Source: Bin127 sp965203505
GTDB taxonomy: Bacteria > Chloroflexota > Dehalococcoidia > Lucifugimonadales > Lucifugimonadaceae
Reading direction: 5' to 3'
Assembly: GCA_965203505.1 (NCBI GenBank)
Contig: OZ241880.1
Location: 1,364,001-1,428,000, forward strand
DNA length: 64,000 bases
Shown here: positions 26,668 through 34,516 of the stretch, piece by piece
Layout of the letters: each line of letters begins with the position of its first letter
Numbering within the stretch: position 1 is the first letter of the stretch
The notes under the pieces: generated by a model
What the model saw: only the letters and a program-made list of their open reading frames with translations
Told to the model about the DNA's origin: nothing
The model's database searches: none
Translations under genes and position numbers: made by a program

Positions 26668-27296
26668 GCGACGCCGCTTTTTCGCAACCAGAACGCTCCG
26701 GCCAACACGATGATCAACGTGGCGACGGCGGTAACGGCGATCGCGGCGTCGTCGATCAGGAAATGTGGGATGTAGTATGCCGCTGCGAAGAGGATACCGA
26801 TGATGGCGAGTGCTGGTCTGTGCATGATGCCGAAGAGGACGTATCCGAGTGCTACGATGCCGATCGTGACGCCCGGGATGGCGTTGGACGTGTCGTTGTC
26901 CCATAATCCGGATGCGGCCGGGACAACGAATGCGGCGATCATCACGGCGAGGAAGAACAGGAAGACTCGGAATCCGGCCGAACGTGCGGCTTCACCGTCT
27001 GAGATTTTTTGTCCTGCTCGGTTTCCGATGATGCCGCTTCCGACAAATCCGATTGCCGCGATGCCGGCCCAGAGCGGACCGGGGAACCATGGATTGGCCT
27101 CGGCAAAATCGGATGCGAGCGTCTCGATCGCGAACATTGCGAGGTATCCGACGGCTACAATGGCGCCCCATAAGAGCATGATGGTCGCGGTTCCTGCGAG
27201 GTACATGGAACTGCGAGATTTGTCCATCGTCGAGTGGATGGCGCTCCAGCCGTCTTCGGGAGACAGGTTTGAGGGTTGATTTTCTGTGGATCGCAT
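26664..27296 (-). CDS. Multi-pass membrane protein coupled to a regulator
   Basis: 210 residues from the ATG at 27296, which has an AAGGA site about 9 bases ahead; longer in-frame starts run into repeat DNA. About five hydrophobic spans are visible (around residues 35-58, 73-95, 110-128, 140-160 and 165-205). The N-terminal 30 residues are hydrophilic. No family was recognised. It is the first gene of a two-gene unit with the winged-helix regulator, so a regulated membrane response is plausible, though the signal is unknown. Confidence 0.65.
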   Translation of the reverse strand: MRSTENQPSNLSPEDGWSAIHSTMDKSRSSMYLAGTATIMLLWGAIVAVGYLAMFAIETLASDFAEANPWFPGPLWAGIAAIGFVGSGIIGNRAGQKISDGEAARSAGFRVFLFFLAVMIAAFVVPAASGLWDNDTSNAIPGVTIGIVALGYVLFGIMHRPALAIIGILFAAAYYIPHFLIDDAAIAVTAVATLIIVLAGAFWLRKSGVA

Positions 27297-27668
27297 GTTG
27301 TTCGATTCCTTGGTCGCAAGGGTGTGTGAAGCGTTTGGGTGAAATTGTATTGCAAAGTAGTTTGTAATGCAAACCAAAAGAGTCGGAATGCCGCGGTTCA
27401 TTTTTCGAATGGGAGTCCGCGGCGATGGGCAAATCCACGTCATAGCCGATGTCCGGGCACGGGCGCCTCTCCGCCCCGGGCATACCCCTGCGTTCTTGTG
27501 TCGGTCTCTTGGGCTCCGCGTCCCCTTTCGCTGTGCGAAAGGGGACAGTCGGGCGACCACAAGGGATCGCCCCTACGAGGTTGGGTCGCGCCTCCTTCGT
27601 CCTTCTGCCACGTCGTAGCCGTAGTTACTCTGCGTGGCACATTCCCCGCGATCGGGGTAGGCCGGGTT
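27297..27668. repeat. Spacer holding composite dispersed repeat, copy 2
   Basis: About 370 bases with no gene. Bases 27455-27577 match the composite repeat at 26155-26272, including the GGGCGACCACAAGGGATCGC hairpin word at 27551. A degraded C-rich repeat follows at about 27590-27655. The promoter of the regulator operon should lie near 27300-27400, where the DNA is more AT-rich. Confidence 0.7.
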
Positions 27669-28148
27669 TCAGCGCTGTTCGCGGGATTTGATGGCGACTA
27701 GGACTTCGTCGATGGACATTCGTCCGACGGGGCCGGATGCGTACATGGAGCCGAAGATCACTCCGCCGCGGGAGATTAGGAGTTCGGTGGGTTGCATGTA
27801 GCGACCGTGGTGGTCGGTTGTCCACCATCCGCCGATTCCGGCGTGTTCGGTTTCGTCGAGGTTGTAGGCAACTGGGTAGGTCAGTTTGAGTTCGTCGCGC
27901 ATGGCTTTGACTTCATCGAGTGACCCCACGGTTGCGGCGATGACCGACGCTCCGAGTTCTTTTAGCTGATCGAGTTTTTCTTGGTAGCTAACTAGCTGCC
28001 TGCGGCAATAGCTTCACCAGGCGCCGCGGAAGAAGAGGAGGGCGACGTAACGATTGTTCATACCGTGGGGGAGCGACAGTTCCTCGCCGTCGACGAGTTT
28101 GAAGTTCAGAGGTGGAAGTCGGTCGCCTTGTTGGAGTTTCTCAGTCAT
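27669..28148 (-). CDS. Peroxiredoxin-like (AhpC/TSA) protein with in-frame TGA at the catalytic Cys: probable selenoprotein
   Basis: 159 residues if the TGA at 28016-28014 (codon 45) is read through. Before it the frame gives a thioredoxin-fold start (DRLPPLNFKLVDGEEL) and ALLFFRGAW; after it comes SYCRRQLVSYQEKLDQL, then a peroxiredoxin-like body with PVAYNLDETEHAG and RYMQPTELLIS. In the Cys form of this family the motif is RG-x-WCP-x-CRRQL, so TGA sits exactly at the first redox Cys, giving a U-x-x-C pair (U45, C48). A hairpin can form just after the TGA (28013-27994). No frameshift is needed. The role would be thiol peroxidase or oxidoreductase. It lies 56 bases after a SulP gene on the same strand. 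Confidence 0.8.
27994..28013 (-). promoter_or_regulatory. Possible SECIS-like hairpin immediately after the in-frame TGA
   Basis: On the coding strand AGC and GCT form an outer stem, UAU is bulged on the 5' side, and TGCC/GGCA form an inner stem around a GCA loop. Bacterial SECIS elements lie directly downstream of the Sec codon and often have a bulged U, but loop sequences vary and this one cannot be proven by eye. Confidence 0.4.
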
Positions 28149-28204
28149 GGTACCGGGGTTGTTATTGTGGCGGGTTGATTGCGTCGATGGTGTGGATCAC
28201 TGGC

Positions 28205-29926
28205 CTATAGGGCTGGGCCAGTGGAGGTTTCTTGATCCAAACGGTGCGCGGCCGGCTCGGCAGAGGTTTCGCGTTCCGTGTCAAGTCCGAGCATTGAAAG
28301 TGCGATGTGTTTGGCGTCTTCAAGATTTTCGGCGATGTGTTCCTCAGGCACCTCGTCGATGGCGTTGAGTGCACGGAGCGCAGTTTCGGGAACACCGCCG
28401 AGTCCGACGAGGATGCACTGGGTGTTTTCGGTGTACGCCACTTCGATCATTTGCTCAACGACCAGGGCGGCTGAGTCGTCGATATACACCGTGTCGGTGA
28501 AGTCCAGAATAACGATTTCGTGCTCGGCGATGTCTTCGCCGATGGTAGTTATCAGGCTGCTGGAGGACGATACGGTGAAGCTGCCACGGAGTGCTACCAA
28601 GCCGACTCTGGCATCGAAGACGTCCATTTCGCGCGCGGCGCGGTAACCGGCGAAGAAGATTTGGTCGAGTATGGGTACAGAAATGACGCTGTCGAGTTCG
28701 AGTCTTTCGAGCTGTCTGGCGGTTGCCATGCCGGCGGCGATGAGTCCGATTGCGACCGCCGTGACTAGATCGAGGAAAACGGTCAGGAACATGGTTATGA
28801 CCATGACGATGAGGTGTTCTCGCTGAACGCGGTGAATCCGGGTGATGAATCGCCAGTCGATGATGTCCCAACCGACTTTGAGGAGGATGCCGGCCAGTGC
28901 TGCGAGGGGAATGTTCCCTACGTACTGTCCGAGCCCGAGGACGAGGGCAAGTAGGATTCCGGCTCTGATGGCACCGGATACGGGTGTCCGTCCACCGGCT
29001 CGCAGGTTGACGACAGTGCCGAGTGTCGCACCAGCGCCGGGCAGACCACCGATGAATCCTGCGATGGTGTTTCCGATGCCCTGACCGACGAGTTCCTGAT
29101 TCGGATTGTGCCTCGTCCGCGTCATCGAGTCGGCGATAAGGGAAGTCAGAAGACTGTCGATTGATCCGAGGAGGGCAAGGATAATGGCTGGTTGAATGGC
29201 CTTGACCAAGAAGTCGCTGGAGAAAGTTGGGAATTGAGGGGAAGGAAATCCTGTGGGGACCTCGCCGATCACAGGTGCATCGACGAGCCAGAGCACGCCT
29301 AGAAGTGTTCCCGTGGCGAGTGCGGCGAGAGTTGACGGGAAGAATTTGTGGAGTTTTTGGGGCCAGAACACACCGACGGCGAGAGTTGCGGCGGCGATGA
29401 TGACTGCGCCGAGGTGTATGTTCGGAATAGCATCGGGTATTGCTTGGATCGCGCCGACCGGTCCGCCAGCGACCCCGGATTGGCCGATGAATGGGAGGAT
29501 TTGGAGGATGATGATGATGACACCGATGCCGGACATGAATCCGGAAATGACGGAGTACGGGGTGTAGGCGACGAAGCGGCCGATCTTGAGCACGCCTAGA
29601 AGAATTTGGATGATTCCGGCGAGGATGACGATGCTGAAGGCTTCGACGAGGTTGTCGGGGCCGGCAAGGGTGACGACGGTGGCCATGGCGACGGCCATGG
29701 GTCCGGTGGGTCCCGAAATCTGGGATCTGGTTCCGCCAAAGACGGCGGCGAAAAACCCGACAGCGATGGCTCCGTAAATGCCGGCGACCGCGCCGAGTCC
29801 GGAAGCGACGCCAAATGCGAGTGCAACGGGCAGTCCGACGACGGTCGCGGTCAATCCGCCGAAAACGTCGCCTTTCAGCGTCTCCAAGTCGTACGAGAAG
29901 TTGACGGAATTCAGGACTCTCTGCAA
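28205..29926 (-). CDS. SulP-family anion transporter with STAS domain
   Basis: 573 residues. The membrane domain (about 1-400) shows SulP hallmarks: GGLTATVVGLPVALAFGVASG, SGPTGPMAVAMATV, YTPYSVISGFMSGIGVIIIILQ and NQELVGQGIGN-IAGFIGGLPGAG. A C-terminal STAS domain (about 430-545) follows with IDDSAALVVEQMI. Members carry sulfate, bicarbonate or other anions; the substrate is not decided by sequence here. The TTG start has a GAGGAGGAG site just ahead. The selenoprotein-like gene follows after 56 bases and may be in the same operon. Confidence 0.9.
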   Translation of the reverse strand: MQRVLNSVNFSYDLETLKGDVFGGLTATVVGLPVALAFGVASGLGAVAGIYGAIAVGFFAAVFGGTRSQISGPTGPMAVAMATVVTLAGPDNLVEAFSIVILAGIIQILLGVLKIGRFVAYTPYSVISGFMSGIGVIIIILQILPFIGQSGVAGGPVGAIQAIPDAIPNIHLGAVIIAAATLAVGVFWPQKLHKFFPSTLAALATGTLLGVLWLVDAPVIGEVPTGFPSPQFPTFSSDFLVKAIQPAIILALLGSIDSLLTSLIADSMTRTRHNPNQELVGQGIGNTIAGFIGGLPGAGATLGTVVNLRAGGRTPVSGAIRAGILLALVLGLGQYVGNIPLAALAGILLKVGWDIIDWRFITRIHRVQREHLIVMVITMFLTVFLDLVTAVAIGLIAAGMATARQLERLELDSVISVPILDQIFFAGYRAAREMDVFDARVGLVALRGSFTVSSSSSLITTIGEDIAEHEIVILDFTDTVYIDDSAALVVEQMIEVAYTENTQCILVGLGGVPETALRALNAIDEVPEEHIAENLEDAKHIALSMLGLDTERETSAEPAAHRLDQETSTGPAL

Positions 29927-30299
29927 ATCTCCTCCTCGTACCTCGATGTCTCTAGTCTGAAGACACGGTAATTTTACGCGTTATTCAAAAACTGTGTGCA
30001 GCGAAATGAAAACCTGCGCTCGGAGCGAGAGCGTTGCAAAACTGTCTGGAAAGTTAGGGTTTGGTGTATTGTGCCCCACACTGCCCTGGGCGACCACGAG
30101 GGATCGCCCCAACGTGAGTTTTGCAGTGATTTCCTGAGCACGGTAGGCGATCAACTATTGCGATTGATTAAATTAGTACAAATGATGCGATATGTGTTTC
30201 AACGAATTCCGGTTATGGTATCCTGCGAAAGAGAGATGACCGTGCATACTTTGACGGTAGTCTTTTCACCTGCAACGGCACAAATCCAGAGCCCAAGTA
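29927..30299. promoter_or_regulatory. Divergent spacer between the SulP gene and dxs
   Basis: About 370 bases with no called gene. It carries the dispersed hairpin word GGGCGACCACGAGGGATCGC at 30088-30107 (ending CCCAACG). AT-rich stretches at about 30155-30200 (GATTAAATTAGTACAAATG) are the likely dxs promoter area. No convincing riboswitch was seen. Confidence 0.45.
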
Positions 30300-32216
30300 A
30301 TGTCCACACGCTTATTGGACCGTATCGACAGTCCTAGCGACCTCAAATCTCTCACGCTCGAAGAGCTAGACCAAGTTGCGAATGATGCTCGCGAGACGAT
30401 TATTTCTGTAATAACGGAACGTGGAGGGCACCTCGCGTCCAACCTCGGAGTGGTCGAACTTACGTTAGCGCTTCACAGAATATTCGACAGTCCGCAAGAC
30501 AGTTTGGTTTGGGATACTACGAACCAGCTTTACACACACAAGCTGGTGACAGGTCGCCGCGACGAATTCAAAGATATTCGGTTAGAGGGCGGATTGTCAG
30601 GTTTCGGAGAACCGACCGAGAGTCCGCACGATACCTTGGCCGCAGGGCACGCTGGAACTGGCCTTTCAATAGCGCTTGGGATAGCCCAGAGCGCAGCTAG
30701 TCAGAACCGAGATTCGTGGACGGTGGCGGTTGTCGGCGACGGTGCGATGACTTCGGGTTCCAGTTTCGAGGCGTTGAACAACATCGTCCACTTGAACCCT
30801 GAAAAGATGATCGTCGTCTTGAACGACAACGGGATGTCGATATCCGAGAACATCGGGTTTCTGACCAACTGGCGCAAACGGTTGATCACGCATCCTGAAT
30901 TTCAGTCGATGATTAATCGGATGAAGTCGATATCGCAGCGGGTGCCGACTGGCGAGCTGATGTATCGGATCGTCAAACGCTTCAACACGGGTCTTGCAGG
31001 GTTGATCGTGCCGACGATGTTTTGGACGGAGATGGGGTTCCAGTACTTGGGTCCGATCGATGGTCACGACTTCAAGCAACTTGAAGAGACTTTACGCCAG
31101 GCCCGAATGTCGACGGGGTCGGTGCCGTTGGTGCACATCGTGACGCATAAAGGTCACGGTTTCGAACCGGCCGAGGACGACCCGGTGAAGTTCCACCAAC
31201 CGAGTTCGCCGTTGGGCGACTCTTCAGGAGCGCCGACCTACTCGAAGGTCTTCTCCGACACCTTGGCGCGATTGATGCGCGACGACGAGTCGGTTGTTGG
31301 TATCAGTGCTGCGATGTTGGAGGGAACGGGACTGGTTGACGTGATGCGCGAGTTCCCGGACCGGGTTTTCGATGTCGGGATCGCGGAGCAACACGCCGTC
31401 AGCATGGCGGCTGGAATGTCTTCGAAAGGCTTGAAACCGTACGTTTCGATCTATTCCACGTTTTTGCAGAGGGCGTTTGATCAGATCCTGCACGACATCT
31501 GCTTGCAGAACCTGTCTGTCACCTTGATCGCGGATCGCGCAGGAATTGTTGGCGAGGATGGTAAGACCCACCATGGCGCGTTCGATGTCTCCTATCTGCG
31601 TTGCTTGCCGAATGCCATCGTTGCCGCGCCGCGCGACGAGAACCAGTTGCAGCACCTTATTTACACGTCATACATGACCGACGGACCGTTCATGATTCGG
31701 ATCGCGCGGGGAGCGGCGGTCGGCGTGCCGATGGATGACGAACTCAGGGAACTGCCCATCGGCAAAGGATCTGTGCTGATGGACGGGGAGGATCTGTCTA
31801 TATTCGCGTTAGGCAAATCCTGCAATGCGGCGGTCGAAGCCGCCGACACGTTGGCGGAGTACGGCGTATCGTGCGCGGTAATCGACCCGGTTTTCGCGAA
31901 ACCGCTCGATGTCGATTTGGTTCTTAGCGAAGCCAGACGTACGGGCAGGATCTTGACCGTCGAAGAAAACGTGCTGGCCGGCGGGTTCGGCTCGGCGATT
32001 GTTGAGACGCTTTCGGACGCGGAGGTTGAGGGCGTGGAGGTTCATAGGATCGGGATGCCGGACGCGTTTGTGGAGCACGGAACCGCGGTTGACCAGCGGC
32101 GTCAGCTTCAGTTGGATGCGGACGGGATCGTGGAGAACGTATTGGATACGTTCTTCCCCGACGTTGCAGCGCGGGTTCGCCACGGCGGCGCAGAAGATCT
32201 GGCTGCTACTGCCTGA
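30300..32216 (+). CDS. dxs: 1-deoxy-D-xylulose-5-phosphate synthase
   Basis: 638 residues, normal for DXS, the thiamine-diphosphate enzyme joining pyruvate and glyceraldehyde 3-phosphate at the head of the MEP isoprenoid pathway. Visible motifs: GGHLASNLGVVELTLALH, the ThDP-binding GDGAMTSGSSFEALNN with a distal NDNGMSIS, GPIDGHD, and in the pyrimidine domain GIAEQHAVSMAAGM and DRAGIVGEDGKTHHG. The usual WDVGHQAYPHK reads WDTTNQLYTHK, a variation near the active site. No other MEP gene is in the window. Confidence 0.93.
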   Translation: MSTRLLDRIDSPSDLKSLTLEELDQVANDARETIISVITERGGHLASNLGVVELTLALHRIFDSPQDSLVWDTTNQLYTHKLVTGRRDEFKDIRLEGGLSGFGEPTESPHDTLAAGHAGTGLSIALGIAQSAASQNRDSWTVAVVGDGAMTSGSSFEALNNIVHLNPEKMIVVLNDNGMSISENIGFLTNWRKRLITHPEFQSMINRMKSISQRVPTGELMYRIVKRFNTGLAGLIVPTMFWTEMGFQYLGPIDGHDFKQLEETLRQARMSTGSVPLVHIVTHKGHGFEPAEDDPVKFHQPSSPLGDSSGAPTYSKVFSDTLARLMRDDESVVGISAAMLEGTGLVDVMREFPDRVFDVGIAEQHAVSMAAGMSSKGLKPYVSIYSTFLQRAFDQILHDICLQNLSVTLIADRAGIVGEDGKTHHGAFDVSYLRCLPNAIVAAPRDENQLQHLIYTSYMTDGPFMIRIARGAAVGVPMDDELRELPIGKGSVLMDGEDLSIFALGKSCNAAVEAADTLAEYGVSCAVIDPVFAKPLDVDLVLSEARRTGRILTVEENVLAGGFGSAIVETLSDAEVEGVEVHRIGMPDAFVEHGTAVDQRRQLQLDADGIVENVLDTFFPDVAARVRHGGAEDLAATA

Positions 32217-32265
32217 CGGCGTCTGGTCAGTTCAGATTCCCGCGAGGAACGGTTCTTAATTCGGT

Positions 32266-33045
32266 CTATAGGTACTCGCGCGCCCATTCGAGACCGCTGA
32301 CGGTTGCTCCGGCGGGCATGTATTCGGCGCCTATCCAGCCACCGTAGCCGCTGTTTTCGATGTAGTCAAGTACGAATGGGTAGTTGATCTCGCCCGTGCC
32401 GGGTTCGTGGCGACCGGGGTTGTCGGCGATTTGGACATGCCCGATCAGGGACAGCAGTTGGGTGAATTTAGGTGCGAGGTCGCCTTCCATGATCTGCGTG
32501 TGGTAGACGTCGAATTGAAGGCGGACGTTGTCGCGCACCACGTCGCGCACCAAATTAGCGCCGTGAGCGGAGCTGGATACGAAGGTGCCGGGCACATCGC
32601 GGGTGTTTAGCGGCTCGATAAGAACTATTGCGCCGATTCCAGCGGCGGCGTCGGCGGCGAATCGCAGGTTGTCGATCATGGTCCGCTGTGCGACCTCGGG
32701 ATCAGTTCCGGCTTCTGGGATTCCGGCTAGGCACGTCAATCGTTCGCAATCCAAGGTCTTCGCGTATTCGATCGCGACGCCTACACCGTCTTGGAATTCG
32801 CCGACGCGATCTGGTTGCACAGCAATGCCTCGATCGCCGTTCTCCCAATCACCGGCGGGGAAGTCGAACAACACCTGGACTAAACCGTTGGATTCCAGCT
32901 GCTCACCGATTGCGTCCGCGGGATAGTCGTATGGGAACAGGTATTCGACGCCTTTGAATCCGCACTTGGCTGCGGCGGCAAATCGGTCCATGAATTCATG
33001 CTCGTTGAACATCATGGTGAGATTTGCGGCTATTTTGAGTGTCAT
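32266..33045 (-). CDS. hyi: Hydroxypyruvate isomerase family protein
   Basis: 259 residues. The start NLTMMFNEHEFMDRFAAAAKCGFKGVEYLFPYDY is typical of Hyi (quoted in part: FKGVEYLFPYDY), as is FDFPAGDWENGDRGIA. Metal ligands of the xylose-isomerase-like barrel are visible: Glu in VLIEPLNTRD, Asp/His in FDVYHTQIMEGD, His in HVQIADNPGRHEPG and Glu in GAEYMP. It would interconvert hydroxypyruvate and tartronate semialdehyde, or a related 2-oxo-acid pair. Last gene of the leftward demethylation cluster, 168 bases after the DmdA-like gene. Confidence 0.85.
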   Translation of the reverse strand: MTLKIAANLTMMFNEHEFMDRFAAAAKCGFKGVEYLFPYDYPADAIGEQLESNGLVQVLFDFPAGDWENGDRGIAVQPDRVGEFQDGVGVAIEYAKTLDCERLTCLAGIPEAGTDPEVAQRTMIDNLRFAADAAAGIGAIVLIEPLNTRDVPGTFVSSSAHGANLVRDVVRDNVRLQFDVYHTQIMEGDLAPKFTQLLSLIGHVQIADNPGRHEPGTGEINYPFVLDYIENSGYGGWIGAEYMPAGATVSGLEWAREYL

Positions 33046-33213
33046 ATGAACTTACTCTGCCTTTAAATCCTGTGATGGATTGGAATCCGACTCACAAGGG
33101 TACATCGCCTCGTAATCGATCTCTGGTGCGAATGGTTTCACCAACAAGCATTTTGATCTGATTTTGATTTGGCGCAGCTTCGGCAATGTTTCACGATAGT
33201 GGGAAATCCGCGC

Positions 33214-34458
33214 TCATATAACCGTGTTCGGGATTTGTTTAGCCGGGTCGAAGAACGGAACTTTGACTACCGTCGCATCTACGATCCCGTCGTTCGGCAG
33301 TTGGACTGACACTTTGGTTCCTCTTCTCCAGTGGGATCTCGGCATCGTGGCGAGAGCGATGTTCGAGCCGACGTTTGGGGACCAGAATGCGCTGGTGACG
33401 TATCCGATGTCGTCTCTGGTGTCGCGGTCTTTGACAAGGTAGAAGTCTTCGTTGTACCAGGTGATAGGCTCGCCGCCGACGTGTAGGCCGACCAAACGCT
33501 GCTGGACGCCTTCTTGTTTGATGCGGGTCAGTGCGTCTTTCCCGATGAAGTCCGCCTTCTTGTCAAGGTCGACCTGCCAACCGAGCCGAGCTTCGAACGG
33601 GTTGGTTTCAATGTCCATGTCTTGCCCGTAGGAGAGGATGCCGGCTTCCAAACGCCGGATGTGGCTAGGTGCGATGACCCCCAAGTTGAACTCCTCGCCC
33701 TGTTCGAGGATGTGAGGCCACACGTCATCTGCGTGGAGCGTCGCGTCGTGAAGGTAGATCTCGAAGCCAACTTCGGCCGAGAAGCCGGTCCTTGAGATCG
33801 TCACTTTGTGTCCATTCAGCGTGTCGTGGATCAAGCCATAGTAGGGGATGTTTCTGATGTGCGGACCGAACATCTTTGCCATTAACGGCACAGATTTAGG
33901 GCCTTGGATTTGGACGGGCGAGACATCGATTTCGTGTATGTCGACGTTGAAGTTCGCGAAGGAGTTGACGCCTTGGGCCCAGAGCAAAACGTCGGAGTCG
34001 GAGATGCTGAACCAAAATTCGTCTTCGGCGACGCGGAGCAGGACCGGGTCGTTCACGATACCCCCGTACTGGTTACAGAGGATCACGTAGCGCGCTTGCA
34101 TCGGAGGTAGGAGGGAATGGACGTCGCGTGTGATGAGCAGGTTCACGAAATCGGCGGCGTCGGGACCTTTGACCATGATCTGTCGCTCGACGGCTACGTC
34201 CCACATGCTGACGTGTTTCGTGAGGAACTCGTACTCTGCGAGCAGGCCAACGTCTTCGGGTTTGATGTAGGCGCGCGGGTGATAGAGATGGTTGTAGGTC
34301 GTGTATGCCCAGCAACCGGCAGTTTTTGAGAGGTGCCACCAAGGGGATTTCCTGATGCGTGTGGAGATGAGAATTCGGGCATCGCTGTTGCCGCTTTGCC
34401 TCAGATTGATCGGCCAATTTCGGCGCTTGAGCCCGTTGATAATTTGTGTCTGTGCCAA
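33214..34458 (-). CDS. GcvT-fold tetrahydrofolate-dependent demethylase, DmdA-like
   Basis: 414 residues starting with TTG, with AGGAGG 7 bases ahead. It has the aminomethyltransferase (GcvT) fold. Segments close to DMSP demethylase DmdA are TTYNHLYHP near the N-terminus, VSMWDVAVERQIMVKGPDA, SDSDVLLWAQGV, VSPVQIQGPKS and LEAGILSYGQDM; the C-terminal barrel begins about residue 300. The reaction would move a methyl group from the substrate to folate. True DmdA activity is not established, since related proteins use other methylated substrates. It directly follows the flavoprotein gene (58 bases). Confidence 0.78.
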   Translation of the reverse strand: MAQTQIINGLKRRNWPINLRQSGNSDARILISTRIRKSPWWHLSKTAGCWAYTTYNHLYHPRAYIKPEDVGLLAEYEFLTKHVSMWDVAVERQIMVKGPDAADFVNLLITRDVHSLLPPMQARYVILCNQYGGIVNDPVLLRVAEDEFWFSISDSDVLLWAQGVNSFANFNVDIHEIDVSPVQIQGPKSVPLMAKMFGPHIRNIPYYGLIHDTLNGHKVTISRTGFSAEVGFEIYLHDATLHADDVWPHILEQGEEFNLGVIAPSHIRRLEAGILSYGQDMDIETNPFEARLGWQVDLDKKADFIGKDALTRIKQEGVQQRLVGLHVGGEPITWYNEDFYLVKDRDTRDDIGYVTSAFWSPNVGSNIALATMPRSHWRRGTKVSVQLPNDGIVDATVVKVPFFDPAKQIPNTVI

Positions 34459-34516
34459 TGGATTACCTCCTGAAGACCGCTGCCGCGAATGATTGGCTGA
34501 TGCGGTCGGCGTATGA

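Noticed and set aside
30120..30299. Thiamine riboswitch ahead of dxs
   Set aside because: The conserved TPP core words were not found in the leader; only AT-rich promoter-like DNA is visible.
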